DNA of 64,000 bases from Marinobacter denitrificans (GTDB taxonomy: Bacteria; Pseudomonadota; Gammaproteobacteria; Pseudomonadales; Oleiphilaceae), in NCBI RefSeq assembly GCF_008795955.1, contig NZ_VMHN01000006.1, positions 1-64,000 on the forward strand, given 5' to 3'. A program made the translations under genes and the position numbers. This document shows positions 55,092 to 64,000 of the stretch, in pieces. Each line of letters begins with the position of its first letter. The stretch's first letter is position 1. The notes under the pieces are model-generated. The model did no database searches. It was not told the origin of the DNA and was given only the letters and a program-made list of their open reading frames with translations.

Positions 55092-57167
55092 TTATACGTC
55101 GCCGTAGCGAATTCGCTCACCCAGCCAGCGACGAATCAGAGCATTGACCACGGCCGGTTGTCTCATCAGGCCCGGTGCCATTTCCCGCACCGGCTCAATC
55201 CAGCCTTTATCCCGCTCGAAATCCGCCAGGCGGAACTGCATCATGCCGGTCTGCCGTGTACCCAGCACTTCACCGGGGCCCCGTATTTCCAGATCTTTCT
55301 CGGCGATTACGAAGCCATCCTGGCTGTCCCGGAGCGCCTGTAAACGCGCCTTGCCATTCTGGGACAGTGGAGGGTGATACATAAGAACGCAGAAACTGGC
55401 TTCTTCGCCCCGGCCAACCCGGCCCCGCAGCTGATGGAGCTGAGCCAGACCCAGGCGCTCCGGATTTTCGATAATAATCAGTGAGGCGTTGGGGACATCC
55501 ACGCCTACCTCGATCACCGTTGTGGCCACCAGGAGATCCAGCTCACCGTTCTTGAACTGCTCCATCACCGCTGCTTTGTCGGCAGCCTTCAGACGGCCAT
55601 GAACAAGCCCCAGTTTCAGGTCTGGCAGGCGTTCCGCCAGCTCCTGGGCGGTCACTTCCGCGGCCTGGCACTGCAACGCCTCGGATTCCTCGATCAAGGT
55701 GCACACCCAGTAGGCCTGCCGACCTTCCCTGCAGGCCTTGCGGACACGATCGGTTACGTCGTCACGGCGGCTGTCGGGGATGGCGATGGTTTCAATGGGC
55801 TTACGCCCAGGCGGCAACTCGTCAATCACGGAGGTATCCAGGTCCGCATAGGCACTCATTGCCAGGGTGCGCGGGATGGGGGTTGCGGTCATGATCAGCT
55901 GGTGTGGCGCCATGGTGCCGCCAACGCCTTTCTCTCGCAGAGCCAGACGCTGATGCACCCCGAAGCGGTGTTGCTCGTCCACAATCACCAGCGCCAGCCG
56001 GTTGAAAGCCACGTCTTCCTGAAACAGCGCATGGGTGCCGATGACCACTGAGGCATTACCACTGCCAATGTCCTCCAGGGCTTCCTTGCGCGCCTTACCC
56101 TTGATCTTCCCGGACAGCCACGCCACACGGATATCGAGGGGCGTCAGCCAGCTGTGAAAGTTCTGATAATGCTGTTCAGCCAGTATTTCTGTGGGCGCCA
56201 TCAGGGCAACCTGTGCCCCGGCACCAATTGCTTGCAGCGCCGCCAGGGCGGCCACCACCGTTTTTCCTGACCCCACGTCCCCCTGGACCAGTCGCAACAT
56301 GGGAACCGGCTGGCTAAGATCCTGACGGATCTCGCTCATGACATGGTTCTGGGCACCCGTGAGCCTGAACGGAAGGAGGTCAAGAAAGCGCTCCGGCAGA
56401 TCACCAGTGGGAAGTAGTGGCAAAGCCTCCCGCGCCTGGACCTGCTGGCGAACCTGCAGCAGGCTGAGCTGATGGGCGAGCAACTCCTCCATCACCAGCC
56501 GCTGCTGGGCCGGGTGCCGGCCTTCTACCAGCAAATGCACCGGGGCACTGGCCGGGGGTGAATGCACCAGCTCTACCGCCTCGGTTATGCCGGGCAGCTG
56601 ATAGCTTGCCAATAACTCCGCTGGCAGCCAGTCGCGAATCGGATAACGTTTCAGGTACCCGAGAGCCTGCTGACACAGGCTCCGCACCCGTGGTTGCTGA
56701 ATGCCTTCCGTGAGGGGATAGACCGGGGTCAGGGTGGCTTCGCCCCTGGCGGGCATTGGCGGGGGGTTCACCTGATACTCAGGATGATAGAATTCGTAAC
56801 CGGCGCGCCCTGGCCGCACCTCCCCGAAACAACGAACCCGCGCGCCCTCCGTAAGCTGATTTTTCTGCGCTGCGTTGAAATGGAAAAACCGCATCACCAG
56901 AAAACCGCTGTTATCTTTCAGGGTAACCTGCAGACTGCGACGCCGCCCCATCACCAGGTCGGCCTTCATCACCTCGCCTTCCACCACACCAACATCGCCG
57001 ATACGAAGGTTACCCATGGGAATAATACGGGTGCGATCCTCGTATCGATGTGGCAAGTGAAACAGCAGGTCCTGAAGCGACCCGATACCCAGTTTCGCCA
57101 GCTTTTCCGCCAGGGCGCCACCGACGCCCTTCAGAGTGGTAACCGGGATGTCTTCCAGTGACGTCAT
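55092..57167 (-). CDS. recG: ATP-dependent DNA helicase RecG
   Basis: RecG remodels stalled forks and branched DNA. The 691-aa protein has an N-terminal wedge/OB domain (about residues 60-180). The SF2 motor has Walker A GDVGSGKTVVA, motif II DEQHRFG, motif III TATPIPRTLAM and motif VI QLRGRVGR. It starts 8 nt after the oxyR stop. The oxyR-recG pair is the same as in Pseudomonas. Confidence 0.96.
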   Translation of the reverse strand: MTSLEDIPVTTLKGVGGALAEKLAKLGIGSLQDLLFHLPHRYEDRTRIIPMGNLRIGDVGVVEGEVMKADLVMGRRRSLQVTLKDNSGFLVMRFFHFNAAQKNQLTEGARVRCFGEVRPGRAGYEFYHPEYQVNPPPMPARGEATLTPVYPLTEGIQQPRVRSLCQQALGYLKRYPIRDWLPAELLASYQLPGITEAVELVHSPPASAPVHLLVEGRHPAQQRLVMEELLAHQLSLLQVRQQVQAREALPLLPTGDLPERFLDLLPFRLTGAQNHVMSEIRQDLSQPVPMLRLVQGDVGSGKTVVAALAALQAIGAGAQVALMAPTEILAEQHYQNFHSWLTPLDIRVAWLSGKIKGKARKEALEDIGSGNASVVIGTHALFQEDVAFNRLALVIVDEQHRFGVHQRLALREKGVGGTMAPHQLIMTATPIPRTLAMSAYADLDTSVIDELPPGRKPIETIAIPDSRRDDVTDRVRKACREGRQAYWVCTLIEESEALQCQAAEVTAQELAERLPDLKLGLVHGRLKAADKAAVMEQFKNGELDLLVATTVIEVGVDVPNASLIIIENPERLGLAQLHQLRGRVGRGEEASFCVLMYHPPLSQNGKARLQALRDSQDGFVIAEKDLEIRGPGEVLGTRQTGMMQFRLADFERDKGWIEPVREMAPGLMRQPAVVNALIRRWLGERIRYGDV

Positions 57168-57175
57168 ATCCTGGC

Positions 57176-58135
57176 TCAGGCGGTTGCGGCAGCGGTCGGG
57201 GTTTCAATTTTCGCTTTTTCGATCACCCGGCACTGGCTGGCTGCCAGTGACAGAACATCAATCGCCTTGGGACGGGGGAAAGTGACCCGCCATGCCAGTG
57301 CAACCGTGCGGAATGGCACCGGTGCTGCGAATGGCCGGACTGCCAGAATGCTCTCGTCGTATTGCATGGCGGTTGCGGCGGAAAGTGGCAATACGGTGAT
57401 ACCAAGGCCGGAGGCGACCATGTGGCGAATGGTTTCCAGAGAACTGCCCTCGGTAACCAGTGAGGGCGATTTGGCGCTCGGGTTGCGGGTGACTGCATCC
57501 ACCAATGGCGGGCAGGACTCCAACACCTGGTCACGGAAGCAGTGGCCCGGGCCAAGCAACAGCAACTGTTCCTGCGCCAACTCTTCCGCCGTCAGGCTCT
57601 GCCGCTCGGTCAGCGGATGGTCTCCAGGCAGAAGCACCACGAAGGGCTCATCATACAGCGGTAGAGTCACCACTTCGGGCTCCTCAAACGGCAGTGCGAT
57701 GATGATGGCGTCCAGCTCGGACTGGCGGAGTTTCTGGCGCAGGGTGGCGGTGTAGTTCTCCTCGATATACAGAGGCATATCTGGCGCTGCCCGCCGCAAT
57801 TCAGGTAACAGATGCGGAAACAGGTAGGGCCCAATGGTATAGATTGCACCAACTTTCAAAGGGGCATTGAGCTGGTTCTTGCCATCCTGGGCCATGTCGC
57901 GGATAACACTCACCTGGTCCAGAACCCGCTGCGATTGCTCAATGATCCGCTTGCCGGTTTCGGTAACGCGGATGCTGTTTTTGCTGCGTTCGAACAGAGG
58001 AATACCCAATTCGTCTTCCAGCTTCTTGACCGCCACACTCAGGGTAGGCTGGCTGACATGGCAACGCTCGGCCGCTCGGCCAAAATGCCTTTCCCGTGCG
58101 AGGGTAACAACGTATCTTAACTCGGTGAGAGTCAT
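57176..58135 (-). CDS. oxyR: Hydrogen peroxide-sensing LysR regulator OxyR
   Basis: The 319-aa LysR-type activator has an N-terminal winged HTH (FGRAAERCHVSQPTLSVAVK). The effector domain carries both redox cysteines in GHCFRDQVLESCP, nine residues apart as in E. coli OxyR (C199 and C208). It controls peroxide defence genes. It is divergent from the epimerase gene with 89 bp between, and upstream of recG. Confidence 0.95.
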   Translation of the reverse strand: MTLTELRYVVTLARERHFGRAAERCHVSQPTLSVAVKKLEDELGIPLFERSKNSIRVTETGKRIIEQSQRVLDQVSVIRDMAQDGKNQLNAPLKVGAIYTIGPYLFPHLLPELRRAAPDMPLYIEENYTATLRQKLRQSELDAIIIALPFEEPEVVTLPLYDEPFVVLLPGDHPLTERQSLTAEELAQEQLLLLGPGHCFRDQVLESCPPLVDAVTRNPSAKSPSLVTEGSSLETIRHMVASGLGITVLPLSAATAMQYDESILAVRPFAAPVPFRTVALAWRVTFPRPKAIDVLSLAASQCRVIEKAKIETPTAAATA

Positions 58136-58224
58136 GGTGGGCTCCGGTCAGATCTCATCCAGCTCAGGGTGCTCTGCAGCGCCCTGTTAATTTATTAGCC
58201 AAAGCATAAGGATTGATATTGCCT

Positions 58225-59094
58225 ATGGCAATCACTGAACACAAGCAAAGACCGCGCATACTGGTCGCCGGTTGCGGCAAACTCGGTGGCGCTATTGCAG
58301 AAACACTGTCCGGACACGCCGAGGTTTTTGGTTTAAGACGCAATCCGGACAGGATTCCCCAGGGAGTTCATGCCCTTGGTGCAGATTTATTGGACCGGGA
58401 AGAGCTTAAATCAGTGCTACCGGCCAATCTCGACATCGTCATCTATTGCCTGACGCCCTCCAGCTACGATGAAGAGGGCTACCGTAACGCCTATGTCCGT
58501 GGCCTTGAAAATCTGGTCGCAGCGCTCGGTTCACAAACTCTCAAACGCCTGATGTTTGTCAGCAGCAGCAGTGTGTATGCCCAGAACGATGACTCCTGGG
58601 TTGACGAGTCCAGCCCCACGGAGCCTGCACGGTTCAGCGGCCAGATGGTCCTGGAAGGTGAACAGACGGCACTGAAGAGTGGCAATCCGGCAACTGCTGT
58701 GAGATTCAGTGGCATTTACGGACCTTCTCGACCACAGTTTCTCGAAGCGGTCATCAACGGCCGCATGGACCCGGCGTCCCCGGCCCCGTTCAGCAACCGG
58801 ATCCACGAAGCCGATGCTGTGGCGGTGGTTTGTCACCTGGCCAACCTGGCGTTGGAAGGAAAGCCCCTCGAGACGTGTTATCTCGCCAGCGACTGCGAGC
58901 CAGTGAGGCTGGACGAAGTCGTGGCGTGGGTGCGTGAGCAGGTGCCCTGTGCAACTCCCGTGGCTGAGGCCCGCAAAGGTGGCCGCGCAGGCAGCAAGCG
59001 CTGCAGCAACAGGCGTCTGCTGGAGTCCGGGTTCGACTTTCGCTATCCGGATTTCCGGGCGGGTTACCGGGAAATGATTGCCTGGCGTAAATAG
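58225..59094 (+). CDS. NAD-dependent epimerase/dehydratase family protein
   Basis: The 289-aa Rossmann-fold protein of the extended SDR class has the cofactor loop VAGCGKLGGAIAETL near the N-terminus. The SSSSVYAQND segment stands in place of the usual catalytic Ser/Tyr area. It resembles YeeZ-type proteins. The ATG at 58225 is preferred over a TTG at 58213. The substrate is unknown. It is divergent from oxyR, so peroxide-linked control is possible. Confidence 0.8.
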   Translation: MAITEHKQRPRILVAGCGKLGGAIAETLSGHAEVFGLRRNPDRIPQGVHALGADLLDREELKSVLPANLDIVIYCLTPSSYDEEGYRNAYVRGLENLVAALGSQTLKRLMFVSSSSVYAQNDDSWVDESSPTEPARFSGQMVLEGEQTALKSGNPATAVRFSGIYGPSRPQFLEAVINGRMDPASPAPFSNRIHEADAVAVVCHLANLALEGKPLETCYLASDCEPVRLDEVVAWVREQVPCATPVAEARKGGRAGSKRCSNRRLLESGFDFRYPDFRAGYREMIAWRK

Positions 59095-59120
59095 AAAAGG
59101 CGGCCTGCAGGAGGCCGCCT
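59094..59120 (-). terminator. Terminator of ridA (minus strand)
   Basis: A 9-bp stem AGGCGGCCT/AGGCCGCCT with a 5-nt loop. Read leftwards it is followed by TTTTCTAT, so it serves the minus-strand ridA-spoT side. Confidence 0.75.
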
Positions 59121-59142
59121 CATCGACTGACGGGAGATACGA

Positions 59143-59529
59143 TCAGCTCAGCACCATCACCGCTTCCATTTCTACCGGAACGCCCTTGGGCAGGGCAGCC
59201 ACGCCTACGGCAGCGCGGGCCGGGTACGGCTCCTGGAAGTAGGTGGCCATGATTTCGTTCACCGTGGCAAAGTTGCTCAGGTCTGTCATGTAGATATTGA
59301 CCTTGACGATGTCCTTCAACTCGCCACCGCTGGCCTCGCAAACTGCCTTGAGGTTCTCGAATACCTGACGGGTCTTGGCAGCAAAGTCGCCTGCGACGAC
59401 TTCCATGGTCTCCGGCACCAGCGGAATCTGCCCGGAGATGTAGACCGTATCGCCCGCCTTGACGGCCTGGGAGTATGTACCGATAGCCTGCGGCGCGTTT
59501 TCAGTCTGGATTACGGATTTATTGGTCAT
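59143..59529 (-). CDS. ridA: RidA family enamine/imine deaminase
   Basis: RidA hydrolyses reactive enamines and imines such as 2-aminoacrylate. The 128-aa protein has [20 protein letters not shown] at the N-terminus and the active arginine in [13 protein letters not shown]. It follows spoT on the same strand, 116 nt downstream, as in many gammaproteobacteria. Confidence 0.95.
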   Translation of the reverse strand: MTNKSVIQTENAPQAIGTYSQAVKAGDTVYISGQIPLVPETMEVVAGDFAAKTRQVFENLKAVCEASGGELKDIVKVNIYMTDLSNFATVNEIMATYFQEPYPARAAVGVAALPKGVPVEMEAVMVLS

Positions 59530-59645
59530 GACCTTGGAACCCTCTGTTTCAAAACGCCAATCCTCACCCCTGGGCGGCTAACCTGTCAACAAGCGGAAAG
59601 TCGCGACTCGGGCCTGCGGCTTGGGCCTGTTGATAGCCAGCTGAC

Positions 59646-61793
59646 TCAGTGTCTCACACGGTTTATATGGGTGACCGCACGGATATTCCGGATACGCCGC
59701 ATTACCCTGGCCAGGTGCTTGCGCCCGTTCACATGAACCACAAGGCTTACAATACCCAATCTGGCATTCTGCTCTTCTACGTTGATGCGTTCAATGTTGC
59801 CGTCTGCCATGGCCACTGCGTTAGCCAGCTCGGCAATCACTCCGCGCTGGCGTTCCAGCTCGACCCGGAGTTCAACAGAAAATTCGTTGGCAATGTCCTT
59901 GGCCCACTTCAGATGGGTCAGCCGCGCCCGGCTCTCGTCATCTTCTGGCAGCCGGGAGCAGGTATCCGAATGTATGACCATACCCTTCCCGGAATCCATG
60001 ACACCCACCACCGGATCCCCCGGAATTGGCTTACAGCAGCTGGCAAAGCGAACCAACAGGCCCTCAGTGCCCCGTATGGTGACAGGGCTGTTGTCGGCTT
60101 TCTCCATTACGGGTGCCGATGCGACATCAGACTCATCACCCTCAGCGCTGCCACTGACCAGTTGCCTGGCAACCAGGTAGGCCATGCGATTGCCCAGGCC
60201 AATATCGCTGATGAGATCGTCGAAGCTGTCCACCTGGTTATGATTGACCACCGCCTGAACCTGATGCTCACTGATTCTGGAAAGACTGGTTCCGAAGCCC
60301 TTGAGCGACTTCTTGAGCAGGGTTCTACCAAGCTCCAGGGACTCGGTGCGCTTCTGGTTCTTGAGTACGTGGCGAATGCTGCTGCGCGCTTTACCGGTGA
60401 CCACGAAACTGAGCCAGGCAGGGTTCGGCCGGGCTCCCGGCGCGGTAATGATTTCCACCGTCTGGCCGCTTTGCAGGGGCTGGCTCAGTGAGCCCAGCGT
60501 GCGATTGATGCGGCAGGCCACGCAGGCATTACCAATATCGGTGTGTATGGCATAGGCAAAGTCCACAGGGGTGGCCCCGCTTGGCAACTCCATGATCTTG
60601 CCCTTGGGCGTGAACACATAGATTTCATCCGGGAACAAATCCACCTTTACGTGTTCGATAAATTCCAGCGAATCGTCCGCCCGCTCCCGCATTTCCATCA
60701 GGCCCTTCACCCAGCGATCGACCCGTGACTGGTTAACGCTGGTCACATTGGAGGGCTCGTTCTTGTACATCCAGTGCGCCGCAATACCATTGTTGGCAAT
60801 GTGCTCCATCTCCTCGGTGCGGATCTGGATTTCAATATTCACGTGCATGCCGAACAGGGTGGTATGCAGCGACTGGTAGCCATTGGCCTTGGGCATGGCA
60901 ATGTAGTCCTTGAAACGCCCCGGCAGCGGCTTGTAGAGGCTGTGCACAGCGCCAAGGATTCGGTAACAGTCGTCTTCGGTGTCTGTGATGATCCGGAAGG
61001 CGTACACATCCATGATTTCATGGAAGGACTTCTGCTTGAACTTCATCTTGTTGTAGATGCTGTTCAGGTGTTTTTCCCGGCCCAGGATCCGCCCCGGCAG
61101 ACTGCGCTCTTCGAGCTTCTCCTGCAGTTTGCCCCGGATGTCGTCAATAATCTCCCGGTGACTGCCCCTCAGCTTTGCCACTGCCTTGGAGATGTATTTC
61201 GAGCGCATCGGGTACAGCGAGGCAAATCCCAGATCTTCCAGTTCGGTACAGATCGAGTGCATGCCCAGGCGGTTGGCAATCGGAGCGTAGATATCGAGGG
61301 TTTCGTTAGCGATGCGCTGGCGTTTCTCGTAGGGCATGGGGCCGAGGGTGCGCATGTTATGCAGGCGGTCCGCCAGTTTGACCAGTATCACCCGGATGTC
61401 CCGCGCCATGGCCAGAGTCATTTTCTGGAAGTTCTCGGCCTGGGCCTCGGCACGAGTACGAAATTCAATCTGGGTCAGCTTGCTGACGCCGTCCACCAGT
61501 TCTGCCACGTCTTCACCAAACTGCTCCGCCAGCGCATCCTTGGGAATGCCGGTGTCTTCAATGACATCGTGGAGCATGGCCGCCATCAGGCTCTGGTGGT
61601 CCAGCTTCAGGCCGGCGAGGATATGTGCAACCGCCAGCGGGTGGGTAATGTAACGGTCACCGCTTTTGCGCATCTGCCCTTCATGGGCCTGTTCGGCATA
61701 ATAGTAGGCTCTTCGCACCTGATTGATGCGATTGGTATCAAGATAGGTACTTAGCTCACTGGCCAGCACATCAACCGTTGCCTCTGCCGACAC
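59646..61793 (-). CDS. spoT: Bifunctional (p)ppGpp synthetase/hydrolase SpoT
   Basis: The 715-aa protein has the HD hydrolase domain (MLHDVIEDTG, with the metal-binding HDxxED). The synthetase domain follows (SGREKHLYSIY-type GREKHLNSIYNKMK). Then come TGS (ELPSGATPVDFAYAIHTDIG), helical, zinc-finger (ASCCKPIPGDP) and ACT domains. The start is a GTG at 61793 behind GGAGG. A further-upstream ATG at 61844 lies inside a terminator hairpin and is rejected. It balances ppGpp in starvation and acts with DksA encoded at 23.7 kb. Confidence 0.95.
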   Translation of the reverse strand: MSAEATVDVLASELSTYLDTNRINQVRRAYYYAEQAHEGQMRKSGDRYITHPLAVAHILAGLKLDHQSLMAAMLHDVIEDTGIPKDALAEQFGEDVAELVDGVSKLTQIEFRTRAEAQAENFQKMTLAMARDIRVILVKLADRLHNMRTLGPMPYEKRQRIANETLDIYAPIANRLGMHSICTELEDLGFASLYPMRSKYISKAVAKLRGSHREIIDDIRGKLQEKLEERSLPGRILGREKHLNSIYNKMKFKQKSFHEIMDVYAFRIITDTEDDCYRILGAVHSLYKPLPGRFKDYIAMPKANGYQSLHTTLFGMHVNIEIQIRTEEMEHIANNGIAAHWMYKNEPSNVTSVNQSRVDRWVKGLMEMRERADDSLEFIEHVKVDLFPDEIYVFTPKGKIMELPSGATPVDFAYAIHTDIGNACVACRINRTLGSLSQPLQSGQTVEIITAPGARPNPAWLSFVVTGKARSSIRHVLKNQKRTESLELGRTLLKKSLKGFGTSLSRISEHQVQAVVNHNQVDSFDDLISDIGLGNRMAYLVARQLVSGSAEGDESDVASAPVMEKADNSPVTIRGTEGLLVRFASCCKPIPGDPVVGVMDSGKGMVIHSDTCSRLPEDDESRARLTHLKWAKDIANEFSVELRVELERQRGVIAELANAVAMADGNIERINVEEQNARLGIVSLVVHVNGRKHLARVMRRIRNIRAVTHINRVRH

Positions 61794-61826
61794 CGCGCCT
61801 CCGTGGGAATACTGAATTTCAGGGAT

Positions 61827-61854
61827 AAAAAAACCCGAATGCATGCATTCGGGT
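61827..61854 (-). terminator. Intrinsic terminator between rpoZ and spoT
   Basis: Read leftwards, a 9-bp stem ACCCGAATG/CATTCGGGT with a CATG loop is followed by seven Ts. It can end gmk-rpoZ transcription. A promoter-like site lies about 35 bp upstream of it, so it may also act as an attenuator for spoT. Confidence 0.88.
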
Positions 61855-61889
61855 CCTTCCGACGTACGTCCGGTAATGCCTATAGATAC

Positions 61890-61917
61890 ACTATAAAACC
61901 GCAGTACCAGATTTCAA
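61890..61917 (-). promoter_or_regulatory. Putative sigma-70 promoter upstream of spoT
   Basis: The minus strand reads TTGAAA (61917-61912), 16 nt, TATAGT (61895-61890). Transcription would start near 61883 and meet the terminator hairpin about 30 nt later. Confidence 0.55.
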
Positions 61918-61960
61918 TGCTTTCGACGGGTTAACAGAAAATATTCCCGTCTATCGCACC

Positions 61961-62173
61961 CTACTCGTCGTCATCCTCAGTGAGAAGATCACGGCTGATC
62001 TTGCCTTCGGCAATTTCGCGCAGGGCGATAACGGTTGGCTTATCGTTCTCTTCGGCAACCAGTGGCTCGAAACCCTTGGTTGCGATCTGGCGGGCGCGTT
62101 TGGTGGCCAGCATAACCAGCTGGAACCGGTTATCAACGTGTTCAAGGCAATCTTCAACGGTAACTCGTGCCAT
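61961..62173 (-). CDS. rpoZ: RNA polymerase omega subunit
   Basis: The 70-aa omega subunit helps assemble RNA polymerase and forms ppGpp site 1. It starts [20 protein letters not shown] and has the [12 protein letters not shown] helix. The gmk-rpoZ-spoT order is classical and groups the ppGpp maker with a ppGpp-binding polymerase subunit. Confidence 0.96.
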   Translation of the reverse strand: MARVTVEDCLEHVDNRFQLVMLATKRARQIATKGFEPLVAEENDKPTVIALREIAEGKISRDLLTEDDDE

Positions 62174-62265
62174 AACTTCCCCGACAATAGCAATAATGAC
62201 TGATTTCAGCAGACCGCGTAGTTTAATCTTCCTGGTTCAATTTGTATACAGGCAAAGCATCGGGA

Positions 62266-62976
<711 letters not shown>

Positions 62977-63040
62977 TTATACGGCGTTTGCTCGCCTGTC
63001 GCACCCGTGCAAGGAGGATGGCAACTGACGCTGGGTGAGT

Positions 63041-64000
63041 TCAGTCGTGCCAGACACAACGGTTACGCCCCTGATCCTTGGCCAGGTAAAGGCGATGGTC
63101 AGCAATTTCCAGCAGCCGGCCCACCTCCACCTCGTTGTTTCCTGGCACAGCACTGGCGACCCCCATACTGACGGTGACATGAGGCGCGACTTCCGAATGG
63201 CTGTGGGGAATGGCTAACGCATTGACGTCGTGGCGTATGCGCTGGGCGACAGCCCGCGCCCCGTCCAGGTCAGTACCGGGAAGCACACAGACAAACTCCT
63301 CCCCGCCATAGCGCGCCACAATATCGGTGGGACGGGTCAAGGCGCCACTCAGCGCCCGGGCCACCGAGCGCAGACAGTCATCCCCTATGGCATGGCCGTA
63401 GTTGTCGTTGAAGGGCTTGAAATAGTCGATATCAATGAAAATCAACGACAGCGGCTGCTTCCGGTCTGCCGCCTGGTACCAGCATTTTTCCAGGAATTCG
63501 TCGAAAAAACGCCGGTTCGGGATGCCGGTCAGGCCGTCGATGGTGGATATCTGGTGCAACGCGTCCCGTTGATCCAGCCCCTTCTGGAAGGCCTGCATAA
63601 GATTGTCCAGCTCCCGTACCAGGCGCCCCAGCTCATCCCGTCGGGAATGGGGAGTATTGGGCCTGGGCCACTTCCCCGGCTGCTTCAGGCTCACGGCGGC
63701 AATGGCGCGGTAAATACTCAGCAGGGGGCGGGTGATCAGAAAGTGAAACACCAACACTACCAGCACGGCAATGCTCAACGCCTCGACAACTCCCAGCAGG
63801 AACAGCCGTCGCCCACGCTGGACATAAGACTCGCCAATCGCTGCTGTGGAGAGTACCAGCCGAAGCTCACCAACCGGCAACGGATCGGGGGTCCGGGAGA
63901 CGGAATAGTTCAGTGACTTCTGGTAGTGGGTGACTCCACTGAACAATGCCTGCAGGAGCATCCCCGCCTCCTCGCTGGATTCGTCGCCCTTCTCCATCAA
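63041..64000 (-). CDS. Diguanylate cyclase (GGDEF), N-terminus beyond the window
   Basis: At least 319 residues are present; the 5' end is cut by the right edge. A membrane helix (LFLLGVVEALSIAVLVVLVF, about 85-105 of the visible part) is followed by a HAMP-like linker and a GGDEF domain. The active site is ARYGGEEF, and an RPTD five residues before it is the inhibitory I-site for c-di-GMP. It should make c-di-GMP in response to a periplasmic signal that cannot be read here. Confidence 0.92.
   Translation of the reverse strand: MMEKGDESSEEAGMLLQALFSGVTHYQKSLNYSVSRTPDPLPVGELRLVLSTAAIGESYVQRGRRLFLLGVVEALSIAVLVVLVFHFLITRPLLSIYRAIAAVSLKQPGKWPRPNTPHSRRDELGRLVRELDNLMQAFQKGLDQRDALHQISTIDGLTGIPNRRFFDEFLEKCWYQAADRKQPLSLIFIDIDYFKPFNDNYGHAIGDDCLRSVARALSGALTRPTDIVARYGGEEFVCVLPGTDLDGARAVAQRIRHDVNALAIPHSHSEVAPHVTVSMGVASAVPGNNEVEVGRLLEIADHRLYLAKDQGRNRCVWHD

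Noticed and set aside
60774..61754. 326-aa plus-strand open frame opposite spoT
   Set aside because: It is an antisense shadow of the hydrolase and synthetase domains.
61794..61844. Longer SpoT start at 61844
   Set aside because: These codons lie within the rpoZ-spoT terminator hairpin; GTG 61793 has a GGAGG site.

Overview
The window reads as a chromosomal segment of a marine gammaproteobacterium close to Marinobacter. The evidence is moderately high GC, Pseudomonas-like gene order and protein sequences resembling Marinobacter and Pseudomonas homologues. Nearly all of it is core genome. I see no insertion sequence, prophage, integrase or CRISPR array.

Layout. (1) 1-354: the promoter and leader of an rRNA operon transcribed leftwards out of the window; the 16S gene lies just beyond base 1. 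(2) 355-7068: tyrS, an M23 peptidase, anmK, then the leftward set argC, DUF6776, bactofilin, erpA. This is the order found in Pseudomonas. (3) 7203-12180: a CLC channel, hemJ, thiD, thiE, hemL. The thiD gene lacks any ATG/GTG/TTG start where its conserved N-terminus begins. (4) 12181-18478: a more accessory stretch with a secreted lipase, an ECF sigma/anti-sigma module with two envelope proteins, and two lipoproteins. (5) 18475-25067: mrcB, an APH-kinase fusion, a Rieske protein, sfsA, dksA, gluQRS. (6) 25118-35727: a small membrane protein, cbrA, cbrB, an intergenic RNA resembling CrcZ, then pcnB, folK, panB, panC, pgi. (7) 35741-43003: a second folK, folB, plsY, tsaD, and the macromolecular synthesis operon rpsU-dnaG-rpoD followed by tRNA-Ile(CAU). 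(8) 43016-53288: a tRNA-binding protein, a GST, a PEP-CTERM protein, a FadL-like barrel with a giant Ig-like lipoprotein, a 28-bp inverted-repeat element, and a molybdopterin oxidoreductase with a DUF2489 protein. (9) 53289-64000: a candidate sRNA locus, a YbaK-HDOD protein, recG-oxyR, an epimerase, ridA, spoT, rpoZ, gmk and a truncated diguanylate cyclase.

The strongest functional story is carbon control. CbrA/CbrB are followed by an inverted-repeat activator site, a sigma-54 promoter (TGGCAC-N6-TGCA) and about 380 nt of non-coding RNA with five A-rich Hfq-type motifs and a terminator. That is the arrangement of the Hfq/Crc decoy RNA CrcZ of Pseudomonas. A second theme is stress and growth control: dksA and spoT are both present, rpoD has a sigma-32-like promoter, and spoT has a promoter-terminator leader.
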